Position numbers and translations under genes: made by a program. Below, one piece after another: positions 15,743 through 24,916 of a DNA stretch of 64,000 nucleotides. Source of the stretch: Promicromonospora sp042731755 (GTDB lineage Bacteria; Actinomycetota; Actinomycetes; Actinomycetales; Cellulomonadaceae); assembly GCF_042731755.1 (NCBI RefSeq), contig NZ_JBHWLR010000021.1, positions 9,962 to 73,961 on the forward strand, written 5' to 3'. The first letter of the stretch is position 1. Every line of letters begins with the position of its first letter. The notes below the pieces were generated by a model that saw only the letters and a list, made by a program, of their open reading frames with translations, made no database searches and was not told the origin of the DNA.

Positions 15743-16996
15743 ATGACCGAACCGACCACCGACCGCGCCACCCGGGTGCCCCTGTCCGTGCTGGACCTCG
15801 CCCTGGTCGCCGACGGCTCCACCGGCGTCGAGGCGATCCAGCGGGCCGTGGCGCTCGCGACCGACCTCGACGCCCTGGGCTACCACCGCGTCTGGTACGC
15901 CGAGCACCACCTCGCGCCCGGCGTCGCCTCCGCGTCGCCGGCGGTCCTCGCGGCCGCCGTCGCGGCCCGCACCTCGCGCATCCGCGTCGGCTCCGGGGCG
16001 GTGCTGCTGTCCACGACGTCGCCCCTGATCGCCGCCGAGCAGTTCGGCACCATCGCCGCCCTGCACCCCGGGCGGGTCGACCTGGGGCTGGGCCGGTCGT
16101 TCACGGTCCCGCCGTCGGCCCGCCCGGGTGGCGAGGGAACGCGGGCGGACGGCGCGCCGGGCGGTGCCGCCGCCGTCGTGCCGCCGCCCCGCCCGCCGGC
16201 GCCTGCCGTGCCCCGGCTGGTGGACGGGCTCTACGTGCCGCCCGCGCCGCCGAACGGGTTCAACGACCCCGCGCTGCGCGAGCGGATCCTCGCCCAGCAG
16301 GAGGTGATCGGCGTGCAGCGCAAGCCCGCCGACTTCCGGGAGGAGGTCGAGCTCGTGCTCGACGTCCAGCGCGGCACCTACCGGGACCGGACCGGCGGCG
16401 CCTACACGAGCCCGCCCGTCGAGGGCGCCCAGTTCGACCTCTGGCTCCTCGCGTCCAGCGGGGGCGAGAGCGCCCGCGTGGCGGGCGAGCTCGGCCTGCC
16501 GCTCGCGGCCAACTTCCACGTCAGCCCCGCCACCGTGCTGGACACCGTCGCCGCCTACCGGGAGGCGTTCCGGCCCGGCGTGCTGGAGGAGCCGTACGTC
16601 ATCGTGTCGGCCGACGTGCTCGTGGCGCAGACCCTGGAACGCGCCCGCGTGCTCGCCGAGCCGTTCGCCGACTGGGTGCTGTCCATCCGGCGCGGCGAGC
16701 GCGGCGCCATCGCCTACCCGTCGCCGTCCGCCGCCACCGCCTGGACCGACCGGCCCGACGCCGAGCGCGCTCTCGTGGCCGACCGGGTCGACACGCGGAT
16801 CGTGGGCGACCCGGAGACCGTCGTCGAACGGCTGGAGACGCTCGTGCGGGTCACTGGCGCCGACGAGCTGCTCGTGACCACCGCCACCCACGACCCCGCC
16901 GAGACGCGCCGCTCGTTCGAGCTGCTGGCCCACGCCTGGGGCGGCGCCGACCGGACCGCCGCCCCGGACACCGGGCGCGTGGCCAGCGGCGTCTGA
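15743..16996 (+). CDS. LLM-class flavin-dependent monooxygenase, CmoO/YtmO-like (luciferase family group)
   Basis: This 417-residue luciferase-like (TIM-barrel) flavin monooxygenase uses reduced FMN supplied by a reductase and O2. The N-terminus matches the group typified by B. subtilis YtmO/CmoO: LSVLDLALVADGSTGVEAIQ, then GYHRVWYAEHHLAPGVASAS, RIRVGSGAVLLSTTSPLIAA and HPGRVDLGLGRS. A Pro/Gly/Ala-rich insertion of about 35 residues follows (about 120-155). In Bacillus the CmoO relative belongs to an operon that salvages S-modified cysteine, with an acetyltransferase and cystine importers, the same gene types as here. That functional transfer is inference. A paralogue group member follows at 18167. 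Confidence 0.85.
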   Translation: MTEPTTDRATRVPLSVLDLALVADGSTGVEAIQRAVALATDLDALGYHRVWYAEHHLAPGVASASPAVLAAAVAARTSRIRVGSGAVLLSTTSPLIAAEQFGTIAALHPGRVDLGLGRSFTVPPSARPGGEGTRADGAPGGAAAVVPPPRPPAPAVPRLVDGLYVPPAPPNGFNDPALRERILAQQEVIGVQRKPADFREEVELVLDVQRGTYRDRTGGAYTSPPVEGAQFDLWLLASSGGESARVAGELGLPLAANFHVSPATVLDTVAAYREAFRPGVLEEPYVIVSADVLVAQTLERARVLAEPFADWVLSIRRGERGAIAYPSPSAATAWTDRPDAERALVADRVDTRIVGDPETVVERLETLVRVTGADELLVTTATHDPAETRRSFELLAHAWGGADRTAAPDTGRVASGV

Positions 16997-17045
16997 CGCG
17001 GTACCCCCACCGAACCGTCCCGGCACCGAACGAAGGAGAACCCCC

Positions 17046-18167
17046 ATGCCCGTCGAGTTCCTCGGCATCGCCGCGACCAGCGACGCCTCCGAGACCACCG
17101 CACGCACCACCCGGCCCTTCGACCCCGAGTACCTGGTCCGCATCGCCCGCGCCCACGCGGACAACGGCTGGACCCGCATCCTGTTCGCCTACGGCTCCTC
17201 CGGCCCGGAACCGTCGGCGCTCGCCGCGCACGTCGCGGCGCACGTGCCGGACATCGAGCTGCTGGTGGCGCACCGGCCGAACGTCTCCTACCCGACGTAC
17301 GCGGCCAAGACGTTCGCGACCCTGGACCAGCTCTCGGGCGGGCGCCTGTCCGTGCACTTCATCTCGGGCGGCAACGACCACGAGCAGGGCCGGGAGGGCG
17401 ACACCCTCACCAAGGACCAGCGGTACGCCCGCACCCGCGAGTACATCCAGATCGTGAAGCGGGCCTGGACCAGCGCCGAGCCGTTCGACCACCACGGCGA
17501 GTTCTACGACCTCGACGACTTCGTGCTGGACACCAGGCCGGTCGAGGGCCACGTGCCCACCATCTCGTTCGGCGGCTCGTCCGAGGCCGCCTACCCGGTG
17601 GGGGCCGCCGAGGCGGACATCTACGCCGTCTGGGGCGAGCCGCTGGACCGCACCGCCGAGCAGATCGCCCGCGTGCACGCCGAGGCGGCCGCGGCCGGCC
17701 GGGCCACGCCGCCGCGCATCCACGCGGCGTTCCGGCCGATCATCGCGCCCACCGAGGAGCTGGCCTGGGCGAAGGCGCACCGCATCCTGGACCGGATCGA
17801 GGCGCGCAAGGCCGCCCAGGGCGGCGTGCTGAGCCGGCGCCACCCCATCGACAAGCCGGAGAACGCGGGGTCCCAGCGCCTGCTGGAGATCGCCGCCCAG
17901 GGCGAGCGGTTCGACACCGCGCTCTGGACCGCCACCGCGAAGGCGACCGGCGGCGCCGGGAACTCCAACGCCCTGGTCGGCACGCCGGAGCAGGTCGCCG
18001 AGGCGCTGCTGGCGTACTACGACCTGGGGGTGCGGGTCATCTCCGCCCGCGGCTACGACCTGCTGGACGACGCGATCGACTTCGGCCGGTACGTCATCCC
18101 GCTGGTCCGGGAGGGCGTGGCCCAGCGCGACGCGGCGGCGGCCGCCGCGGAGAGCGCGGCGGCCTGA
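17046..18167 (+). CDS. SsuD-like LLM flavin-dependent (alkanesulfonate-type) monooxygenase
   Basis: A 373-residue TIM-barrel monooxygenase of the FMNH2-dependent alkanesulfonate monooxygenase family, which releases sulfite from organosulfonates. Supporting motifs are LVAHRPNVSYPTYAAKTFAT, LDQLSGGRLSVHFISGGNDH, RYARTREYIQIVKRAWTS, TISFGGSSEAAY and DIYAVWGEPLDRTAEQIARV, whose order and spacing follow SsuD. The ATG has a good ribosome site (AAGGAG, about 17034-17039). The 49-base gap to the upstream gene is the largest within the operon. The Ala-rich C-terminal tail is unusual but harmless. No dedicated ssuE-like FMN reductase is seen in the window, so reduced flavin would come from elsewhere. 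Confidence 0.87.
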   Translation: MPVEFLGIAATSDASETTARTTRPFDPEYLVRIARAHADNGWTRILFAYGSSGPEPSALAAHVAAHVPDIELLVAHRPNVSYPTYAAKTFATLDQLSGGRLSVHFISGGNDHEQGREGDTLTKDQRYARTREYIQIVKRAWTSAEPFDHHGEFYDLDDFVLDTRPVEGHVPTISFGGSSEAAYPVGAAEADIYAVWGEPLDRTAEQIARVHAEAAAAGRATPPRIHAAFRPIIAPTEELAWAKAHRILDRIEARKAAQGGVLSRRHPIDKPENAGSQRLLEIAAQGERFDTALWTATAKATGGAGNSNALVGTPEQVAEALLAYYDLGVRVISARGYDLLDDAIDFGRYVIPLVREGVAQRDAAAAAAESAAA

Positions 18168-19318
18168 TGCGCTTCCAGGTCCTGGACATCGCGTTCAACC
18201 CGCCGCACCCCGTGACGGGCCGGGAGGTGCCGCCCGCCGACCGGCTGAACCGGATCGTGGACACCGCCGTGCTGGCCGAGGAGCTCGGGTTCGACTCCTT
18301 CGCCGTGGGGGAGCGGCACGCGGGCCCGGTGCTGTCCTCGGCCCCGACGGTGCTGCTCGGCGCCATCGCCGCCCGCACCTCCCGCATCCTGCTGTCCACG
18401 GGCGTCACGGTGCTGTCCCTGCACGACCCGATCCGGCTCGCCGAGGACCTCGCGACCGTCGACCAGCTCAGCCGCGGCCGGCTGGAGATCGTCATCGGCA
18501 AGGGCAACGAGGACCTCCAGTACCCGCTGCTCGGCCTGGACATCACCAAGCAGTACGAGTACCTGCGGGAGAACTACGAGCTGCTGCGGCTGCTGCTCTC
18601 CACCGAGGACGTCACGTGGGAGGGCCGGCACCGCCACCGGCTGGAGCACGCGACCACCCTGCCGCGGCCGTTCGCGGGGCCGTTCCGCATCTGGCACGGC
18701 TCGGCGACGTCGCAGTTCGCCGTCGACCTGGCGGCCGAGCACGGCGACCCGATCGTCACCGCCAACGCCCTCCAGCCCCGCGAGAACTACGCGGTGCTCA
18801 TCGACCGGTACCGCGAGCGGTACGCGGCCGCGGAGCACGACCCCGCCTACGGGTTCGTGGGCGCCGGCTCGGGCGGGCTGTTCCTGGCCGACACCACCGA
18901 GGAGGCCGTGGAGCAGTACCGGCCGATCTACGAGGGTCAGGTGCGCCAGCAGGACGCGCGCCGGCACGCGCCGGGCGCGGTCGGCAAGGTGACCAGCTTC
19001 CGCACGCTGGAGGACGCCGTCGAGCGCGGGCCGGCGCTGGTGGGCTCGCCCGAGCGGGTGGCCGAGAAGATCCTCGACTACCACGGCTCGTTCGGGCACG
19101 TGCTGCAGTCGGTGTCCGTGAACCACCTGCTGGAGCCGGCCCGGCAGGAGGACGTGCTGCGCCGGTTCGCGGCCGAGGTGGTGCCGGTGGTCCGGGCGGA
19201 GGTGACCACCGACCTGTGGGGCCCGCACGACGACCGGCGCGCGGCCGGCTTCATGGCGTCGGACGCGCCGGCCACCGCGACCGCACCGGCCGGTGGCGGG
19301 CGCGGTGTGCTTCGTTGA
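18167..19318 (+). CDS. LLM-class flavin-dependent oxidoreductase
   Basis: Third luciferase-like flavoprotein of the operon, 383 residues. The barrel motifs are clear: EELGFDSFAVGERHAGPVLS, RILLSTGVTVLSLHDPIRLA, TVDQLSRGRLEIVIGKGNED and WHGSATSQFAVDLAAEHGDP. The ATG shares a base with the preceding stop (TGATG). The substrate is unknown; the setting among an SsuD-like and a CmoO-like enzyme suggests another C-S bond cleaving or sulfur-oxidising step. The stop codon TGA (19316-19318) lies inside the TTGACA -35 element of the next promoter, so the operon ends exactly where the next unit begins. Confidence 0.85.
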   Translation: MRFQVLDIAFNPPHPVTGREVPPADRLNRIVDTAVLAEELGFDSFAVGERHAGPVLSSAPTVLLGAIAARTSRILLSTGVTVLSLHDPIRLAEDLATVDQLSRGRLEIVIGKGNEDLQYPLLGLDITKQYEYLRENYELLRLLLSTEDVTWEGRHRHRLEHATTLPRPFAGPFRIWHGSATSQFAVDLAAEHGDPIVTANALQPRENYAVLIDRYRERYAAAEHDPAYGFVGAGSGGLFLADTTEEAVEQYRPIYEGQVRQQDARRHAPGAVGKVTSFRTLEDAVERGPALVGSPERVAEKILDYHGSFGHVLQSVSVNHLLEPARQEDVLRRFAAEVVPVVRAEVTTDLWGPHDDRRAAGFMASDAPATATAPAGGGRGVLR

Positions 19319-19343
19319 CACTCCTGGAGGAGCGACGTAATTT
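19315..19343 (+). promoter_or_regulatory. Consensus-like promoter of the second DUF1684 gene
   Basis: TTGACA (19315-19320), 17 bases, then TAATTT (19338-19343). This matches the 5611-5639 promoter in spacing and nearly in sequence, suggesting co-regulation of the two units. The -35 box overlaps the stop codon of the upstream gene. Confidence 0.72.
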
Positions 19344-19358
19344 CGTGCGCGGCGATCT

Positions 19359-19386
19359 CCGACCGATCGAATGTCTATCCGGTCGG
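19359..19386 (+). promoter_or_regulatory. Inverted repeat in the leader of the second DUF1684 gene
   Basis: CCGACCG (19359-19365) and its complement CGGTCGG (19380-19386) flank 14 bases just past the likely start site, the same placement and spacing as the repeat at 5649-5678 but with different arm sequence. It may be a second operator or a leader hairpin. No Cys-rich leader ORF comparable to 5697-5783 is evident here. Confidence 0.45.
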
Positions 19387-19507
19387 TCGGTTATCGCGCG
19401 CCGCGACTTCACCCGCGGTGCGGGACAACCAGTGCGGCCCCCAGCTCGTCTTGTGCGGTGGGGGCCCTCGCCGGCGGACGCCGGCACCCCGACCGGGAGG
19501 ACATGAC

Positions 19508-20365
19508 ATGACCGAGGCTCTGCAGGCCGCCACGTCCGGTACGAACGTCGCCGAGGAGGCCGTTCGTGAGCACGCCGCCTGGCGTGCGGACCGGGAGCGT
19601 GAGCTGCGCGAGCCGTACGGCTGGCTGAGCCCGACGGCGCTGCTGTGGCCGACGGCGACGCCGTCGCGCCTGCCCGGGGTGCCCGGCGAGTGGTGGGTCG
19701 CCGACGGCGTGCTGCGCACCCAGCCCGTCCCGGGGGAGACCGCGGTGCTGGTGGGCGAGGACATCGAGCCCGACGGCCCCACGGCGATCGGCGTCGGCGA
19801 GGGGCGCGGCCGGGTCGTGGGTACCTTCCTGCCCGAGGGTCGGGCCGCCGGGCCGGACGACGCGGCCAAGGTCGCCGTCGAGGTGATCGTGCGCACCGGC
19901 CGGTACGGCGTGCGGCTGCGCGACCCGCAGGCCGCCACGCGCACCGCCTTCGCCGGCGTCCCCGCGTTCGACCACGACCCCGCCTGGGTGCTGGAGGTGC
20001 CCGTGCGCTGGTACGACGAGCCCGAGCCCGTCACGGTCGGCGCGGCCCGGCCCGGGCTGGTGCACCACGTCGAGGTGCTCGGCGAGGTCGACGTCGTGCA
20101 CGGCGGCCGGTCGGCCACGCTCGCGCTGACCGGCACCCTGACGTCGCCCGTCGTCGTGTTCAGCGACGAGGCCGACGGCGTCGCGCCGTGGCGGGCGCTC
20201 CAGATCACGACGACCGACGCCGCGCCGTCGGGCACGCTGCGCCTGGACCTGAACCGGGCGGTGAACCTGCCGCACGCCTTCACGGACTTCGGCACGGGCG
20301 CCGCGCCGCTGGCGGGCAACCACCTGCCGTTCGCCGTCACCGCCGGGGAGAAGGCGCCGCGATGA
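19508..20365 (+). CDS. DUF1684 family protein (second copy)
   Basis: A 285-residue paralogue of the protein at 11272-12186. The two share long identical stretches, including EHAAWR, LLWPTATP, VPAFDHDPAWVLEVPVRWYD (this copy), the LVHHVEV region, LDLNRAVNLPHAFTDFGTGA and AGNHLPFAVTAGEKAPR. In this copy the C-terminal GTGAAP replaces the Cys-containing GTCPAP of the first copy. The ATG at 19508 follows GGGAGGACATGAC. The gene has its own strong promoter and ends 112 bases before whiA. The function is unknown; duplication at the two ends of one transporter operon suggests a role in the same process. Confidence 0.85.
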   Translation: MTEALQAATSGTNVAEEAVREHAAWRADRERELREPYGWLSPTALLWPTATPSRLPGVPGEWWVADGVLRTQPVPGETAVLVGEDIEPDGPTAIGVGEGRGRVVGTFLPEGRAAGPDDAAKVAVEVIVRTGRYGVRLRDPQAATRTAFAGVPAFDHDPAWVLEVPVRWYDEPEPVTVGAARPGLVHHVEVLGEVDVVHGGRSATLALTGTLTSPVVVFSDEADGVAPWRALQITTTDAAPSGTLRLDLNRAVNLPHAFTDFGTGAAPLAGNHLPFAVTAGEKAPR

Positions 20366-20477
20366 GGGCGATTCACTGCAAGCGGATCGACCGATGAGGC
20401 GACACGCCGGGACAATTCGCCCGAGTTTCCGCGATTCCACCGGGTTACCGTGCACATGACCATGGCAGGATGACGCC

Positions 20478-21458
20478 ATGGCGCTCACGGGACAGGTCAA
20501 GGAGGAGCTCGCGCGGGTGCGGGTGGCGAAGACGTCGTGCCGTAAGGCAGAGGTCTCCGCGACGCTGCGGTTCTCGGGCGGGCTCCACATCATCTCCGGG
20601 CGGGTCGTGATCGAGGCGGAGCTGGACACCGAGGCGGCGGCGACCCGGCTGCGGCACGCCATCCACGACCTCTACGGGCACACGAGCGAGCTCATCGTGG
20701 TGCAGGCCGGCGGCCTGCGGAAGAGCTCGCGGTTCGTGGTGCGCGTGGTGCGCGAGGGTGAGTCGCTCGCCCGCCAGACCGGCCTGCTCGACGCCCGCGG
20801 CCGCCCCGTGCGCGGCCTGGCGCCCGAGGTCGTGTCCGCCGGCGTCCCCGAGGCCGAGGCCGTCTGGCGCGGCGCGTTCCTGGCGCACGGGTCCCTGACC
20901 GAGCCCGGCCGGTCCATGGCGCTCGAGGTGACCAGCCCCGGGCCGGAGGCCGCGCTCGCGCTCGTCGGCGCGGCCCGCCGCCTGGGCGTGGCGGCCAAGT
21001 CCCGCGAGGTGCGCGGCATCGACCGCGTCGTGATCCGCGACGGCGACTCCATCGGCCGCATGCTGGAGCGGATCGGCGCGCCCGAGACGCTCAAGGTCTG
21101 GGAGGAGCGGCGCGAGCGCCGCGAGGTGCGCGGCACGGCGAACCGGCTGGCCAACTTCGACGACGCGAACCTGCGCCGGTCCGCCCGGGCGGCCGTGGCC
21201 GCAGGGGCGCGCGTGCAGCGGGCGTTCGAGATCCTGGGGGACGAGCTGCCGGAGCACCTGCGGCAGGCCGGTGAGCTGCGCCTGGCGCACAAGCAGGCGT
21301 CGCTGGAGGAGCTGGGCCGGCTCGCGGAGCCGCAGCTGTCCAAGGACGCGGTCGCGGGCCGGATCCGCCGGCTGCTGTCGACGGCGGACAAGCGCGCCCT
21401 GGAGCTCGGCATCCCGGACACCGAGGCGGGGCTGTCGGCGGACCTGCTCGATCTCTGA
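20478..21458 (+). CDS. whiA: Sporulation/cell-division regulator WhiA
   Basis: WhiA couples a degenerate LAGLIDADG homing-endonuclease-like domain to a C-terminal helix-turn-helix. In streptomycetes it activates sporulation division genes with WhiB; in non-sporulating actinobacteria it is retained in the rapZ-yvcK cluster. The 326-residue product shows MALTGQVKEELARVRVAKTS, the endonuclease-like region (about 20-200) and the C-terminal HTH (LEELGRLAEPQLSKDAVAGR, about 280-300). It is normal in length. Its own promoter probably lies in the 112-base gap (TTACCG near 20444). It is separated from yvcK by the 15-kb transporter block. Confidence 0.95.
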   Translation: MALTGQVKEELARVRVAKTSCRKAEVSATLRFSGGLHIISGRVVIEAELDTEAAATRLRHAIHDLYGHTSELIVVQAGGLRKSSRFVVRVVREGESLARQTGLLDARGRPVRGLAPEVVSAGVPEAEAVWRGAFLAHGSLTEPGRSMALEVTSPGPEAALALVGAARRLGVAAKSREVRGIDRVVIRDGDSIGRMLERIGAPETLKVWEERRERREVRGTANRLANFDDANLRRSARAAVAAGARVQRAFEILGDELPEHLRQAGELRLAHKQASLEELGRLAEPQLSKDAVAGRIRRLLSTADKRALELGIPDTEAGLSADLLDL

Positions 21459-21548
21459 TCTGTTTCCGTGGGATCTGTATTTGTGGGAAAGGACAGAACC
21501 GGGAGTTCCAGGCTGTCCGGCTCGGGTCACGGTTCGGCACGGTTCGGG

Positions 21549-21556
21549 TATAGGCT
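21549..21556 (+). promoter_or_regulatory. -10 element of the gap operon
   Basis: TATAGGCT in the whiA-gap spacer is a good actinobacterial -10 box; no clear -35 is seen. Transcription near 21563 would give a leader of about 168 bases before gap. The leader holds a small GC hairpin (GCGCCGG/CCGGCGC, about 21696-21714) shortly before the AGGAGG ribosome site. Confidence 0.55.
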
Positions 21557-21730
21557 CGAAATCGTCAGGTGACGACGCCGTGACCATCGCGTTTCCCCTT
21601 CGGGTCGTCGCGGGGTCGCGGCGCCCGGAAACACCCTGGCAACGCACTGACTGTCGGGCATCGACGGCAGTGGCGTCAGATCCAAGGAAACGTGTGCGCC
21701 GGGACGGCCGGCGCCCCTGAGGAGGGCATT

Positions 21731-22735
<1,005 letters not shown>

Positions 22736-22760
22736 CCGCTTTCTCACCAGCGTGAACTCC

Positions 22761-22802
22761 GACGTCCGCGTGCGCATCGGCCAGCCGGCGCACGCGGACG
22801 TC
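22761..22802 (+). terminator. Perfect 15-bp hairpin between gap and pgk
   Basis: The arm 22761-22775 (GACGTCCGCGTGCGC) is exactly complementary to 22788-22802 around a 12-base loop, which can itself pair CGG/CCG. No U tract follows. Its position inside the gap-pgk transcript suggests partial termination or protection of the gap mRNA 3' end, which would set gap expression above pgk. Confidence 0.6.
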
Positions 22803-22861
22803 GTCATGTGACGGAAACCCTGACCGGCCTCCTGGCGGCCGGTCCCCGACCTGGAGTGCTC

Positions 22862-24061
22862 ATGAAGACCATCGACTCCCTCGGCGACCTGCGCGGCAAG
22901 CGCGTCCTGGTCCGCTCCGACTTCAACGTGCCGCTGGACGGCACCAAGATCACGGACGACGGCCGCATCCGTGCCGCCCTCCCGACGCTGACGCGGCTGA
23001 CCGACGCCGGTGCGCGCGTCGTCGTCCTGGCGCACCTGGGCCGCCCCAAGGGCACGCCCGACCCGCAGTACTCCCTGGCGCCTGTCGCCGCCCGCCTGGG
23101 CGAGCTGCTCGGCCAGGACGTCGCCCTCGCCGAGGACCTCGTGGGCCCGTCGGCGAAGGCCACGGTCGAGGCCCTGGCCGACGGCCAGGTCGCCCTCCTG
23201 GAGAACGTGCGGTTCGACGCGCGCGAGACCTCGAAGGTCGACGCGGAGCGCGCCGAGCTCGCCGGTGAGCTCGCGCAGCTCGCGGACGCGTTCGTCTCGG
23301 ACGGCTTCGGCGTCGTGCACCGCAAGCAGGCCTCCGTGTACGACATCGCGCAGGTGCTGCCCGCCGCGGCCGGCGACCTGGTGCTGAACGAGGTCCAGTC
23401 GCTGTCGAAGGCGACCGGCGACCCGGAGCGCCCGTACGCCGTGGTGCTCGGCGGCTCGAAGGTGTCGGACAAGCTGGGCGTCATCGCGAACCTGCTGACC
23501 AAGGCGGACCGCCTGCTCATCGGCGGCGGCATGGTCTTCACGTTCCTCGCGGCCAAGGGCCAGTCGGTGGGCAACAGCCTGCTGGAGGCCGACCAGATCG
23601 AGACCGTCAAGGGCTACCTGGCCACGGCCGAGGCCAACGGCGTCGAGATCGTGCTGCCGACCGACATCGTCGCGGCGGACTCGTTCGCCGCGGACGCGCC
23701 GCACCAGGTCGTCGCGGCCGACGCGATCCCGGACGGCACCATGGGCCTGGACATCGGCCCCGAGTCGGGCAAGCTGTTCGCCGGCAAGCTGGCGGACGCG
23801 AAGACCATCGCGTGGAACGGCCCCATGGGTGTGTTCGAGTTCGAGGCGTTCGCGGACGGCACCAAGGCCGTGGCGCAGGGCATCGTCGACGCGACGGCCG
23901 CCGGCGGGTTCTCCATCGTGGGCGGCGGCGACTCCGCTGCCGCGGTGCGCGTGCTGGGCTTCGACGAGGCCGGGTTCAGCCACATCTCGACCGGTGGCGG
24001 CGCGAGCCTGGAGCTGCTGGAGGGCAAGGAGCTCCCCGGCCTCACGGTTCTCGCCGACTGA
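22862..24061 (+). CDS. pgk: Phosphoglycerate kinase
   Basis: Transfers phosphate from 1,3-bisphosphoglycerate to ADP. The 399-residue length is typical. The N-terminal motif GKRVLVRSDFNVPLDG (about residues 11-26), HLGRPKG, LLENVRFDARETSK and the C-terminal nucleotide motif FSIVGGGDSAAAVRVLGFDE with STGGGASLELLEGKELPGL are all present. The ATG at 22862 follows CTGGAG and starts right at the family N-terminus. An in-frame GTG at 22808 would add a non-conserved extension immediately after the gap-pgk hairpin. Confidence 0.97.
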   Translation: MKTIDSLGDLRGKRVLVRSDFNVPLDGTKITDDGRIRAALPTLTRLTDAGARVVVLAHLGRPKGTPDPQYSLAPVAARLGELLGQDVALAEDLVGPSAKATVEALADGQVALLENVRFDARETSKVDAERAELAGELAQLADAFVSDGFGVVHRKQASVYDIAQVLPAAAGDLVLNEVQSLSKATGDPERPYAVVLGGSKVSDKLGVIANLLTKADRLLIGGGMVFTFLAAKGQSVGNSLLEADQIETVKGYLATAEANGVEIVLPTDIVAADSFAADAPHQVVAADAIPDGTMGLDIGPESGKLFAGKLADAKTIAWNGPMGVFEFEAFADGTKAVAQGIVDATAAGGFSIVGGGDSAAAVRVLGFDEAGFSHISTGGGASLELLEGKELPGLTVLAD

Positions 24062-24121
24062 CGCTCGCCGACGACGCTCGTCGGCCGACCTGACCTCCCT
24101 CTGAACAGAAAGAAGAAGCAC

Positions 24122-24916
24122 GTGGCTACCACCCGCACGCCGCTGATGGCGGGCAACTGGAAGATGAACCTGGATCACCAGCAGGCGATCAGCACGGTCC
24201 AGAAGCTTTCCTGGACCCTGAAGGACGCCAAGCACGACTACGCGGCGGTGGAGGTGGCGGTCCTCCCGCCGTTCACCGACCTGCGCTCGGTGCAGACGCT
24301 GGTGGACGCCGACAAGCTGGAGATCGTCTACGGCGCCCAGGACCTGTCCAAGCACGAGTCCGGCGCCTACACGGGTGAGATCTCCGGCACGATGCTGAAG
24401 AAGCTGGGCTGCACCTACGTGGTGATCGGCCACTCGGAGCGCCGCGAGTACCACGCGGAGACCGACGACGTCGTCAACGCCAAGGTGCGCGCCGCGTTCG
24501 CGCACGGCCTGACCCCGATCCTGTGCGTCGGCGAGGGCCTGGAGGTCCGCAAGGCGGGCAACCAGGTCTCGTACACCCTCGCGCAGGTCGAGGCCGCCCT
24601 GGCCGACGTGCCGGCCGAGCAGGTCGCGAGCATCGTCATCGCCTACGAGCCCGTCTGGGCCATCGGCACCGGCGAGGTCGCCACCCCGGACGACGCGCAG
24701 GAGGTCTGCGGCGCGATCCGCCGGGTGCTCGGCGAGCTGTGCGACCCGGGTGTCGCCGACGGCGTCCGCGTGCTGTACGGCGGCTCCGTGAAGTCGGGCA
24801 ACGTCGCGCAGATCATGGCGCAGCCCGACGTCGACGGCGCCCTGGTGGGCGGCGCGAGCCTGGACCCGGAGGAGTTCGCGAAGATCGCCCGCTACCAGTC
24901 CCACGTCGTCGCCTGA
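24122..24916 (+). CDS. tpiA: Triosephosphate isomerase
   Basis: Interconverts dihydroxyacetone phosphate and glyceraldehyde 3-phosphate. The 264-residue TIM barrel shows MAGNWKMNLDHQQA (catalytic Asn-Lys), the electrophilic His in VVIGHSERREYH, the catalytic Glu in IAYEPVWAIGTGEVATP and the phosphate loop VLYGGSVKSGN. The GTG start follows an A/G-rich stretch (AAAGAAGAAG) that can act as a ribosome site. It is the last gene of the glycolytic group. A 347-base spacer with a very strong hairpin separates it from secG. Confidence 0.97.
   Translation: MATTRTPLMAGNWKMNLDHQQAISTVQKLSWTLKDAKHDYAAVEVAVLPPFTDLRSVQTLVDADKLEIVYGAQDLSKHESGAYTGEISGTMLKKLGCTYVVIGHSERREYHAETDDVVNAKVRAAFAHGLTPILCVGEGLEVRKAGNQVSYTLAQVEAALADVPAEQVASIVIAYEPVWAIGTGEVATPDDAQEVCGAIRRVLGELCDPGVADGVRVLYGGSVKSGNVAQIMAQPDVDGALVGGASLDPEEFAKIARYQSHVVA

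Noticed and set aside
19371..19511. A 46-codon ORF overlapping the start of the second DUF1684 gene, considered as a second Cys leader
   Set aside because: It has only two scattered Cys codons and no ribosome site, and its stop overlaps the gene start. It does not resemble the leader at 5697.
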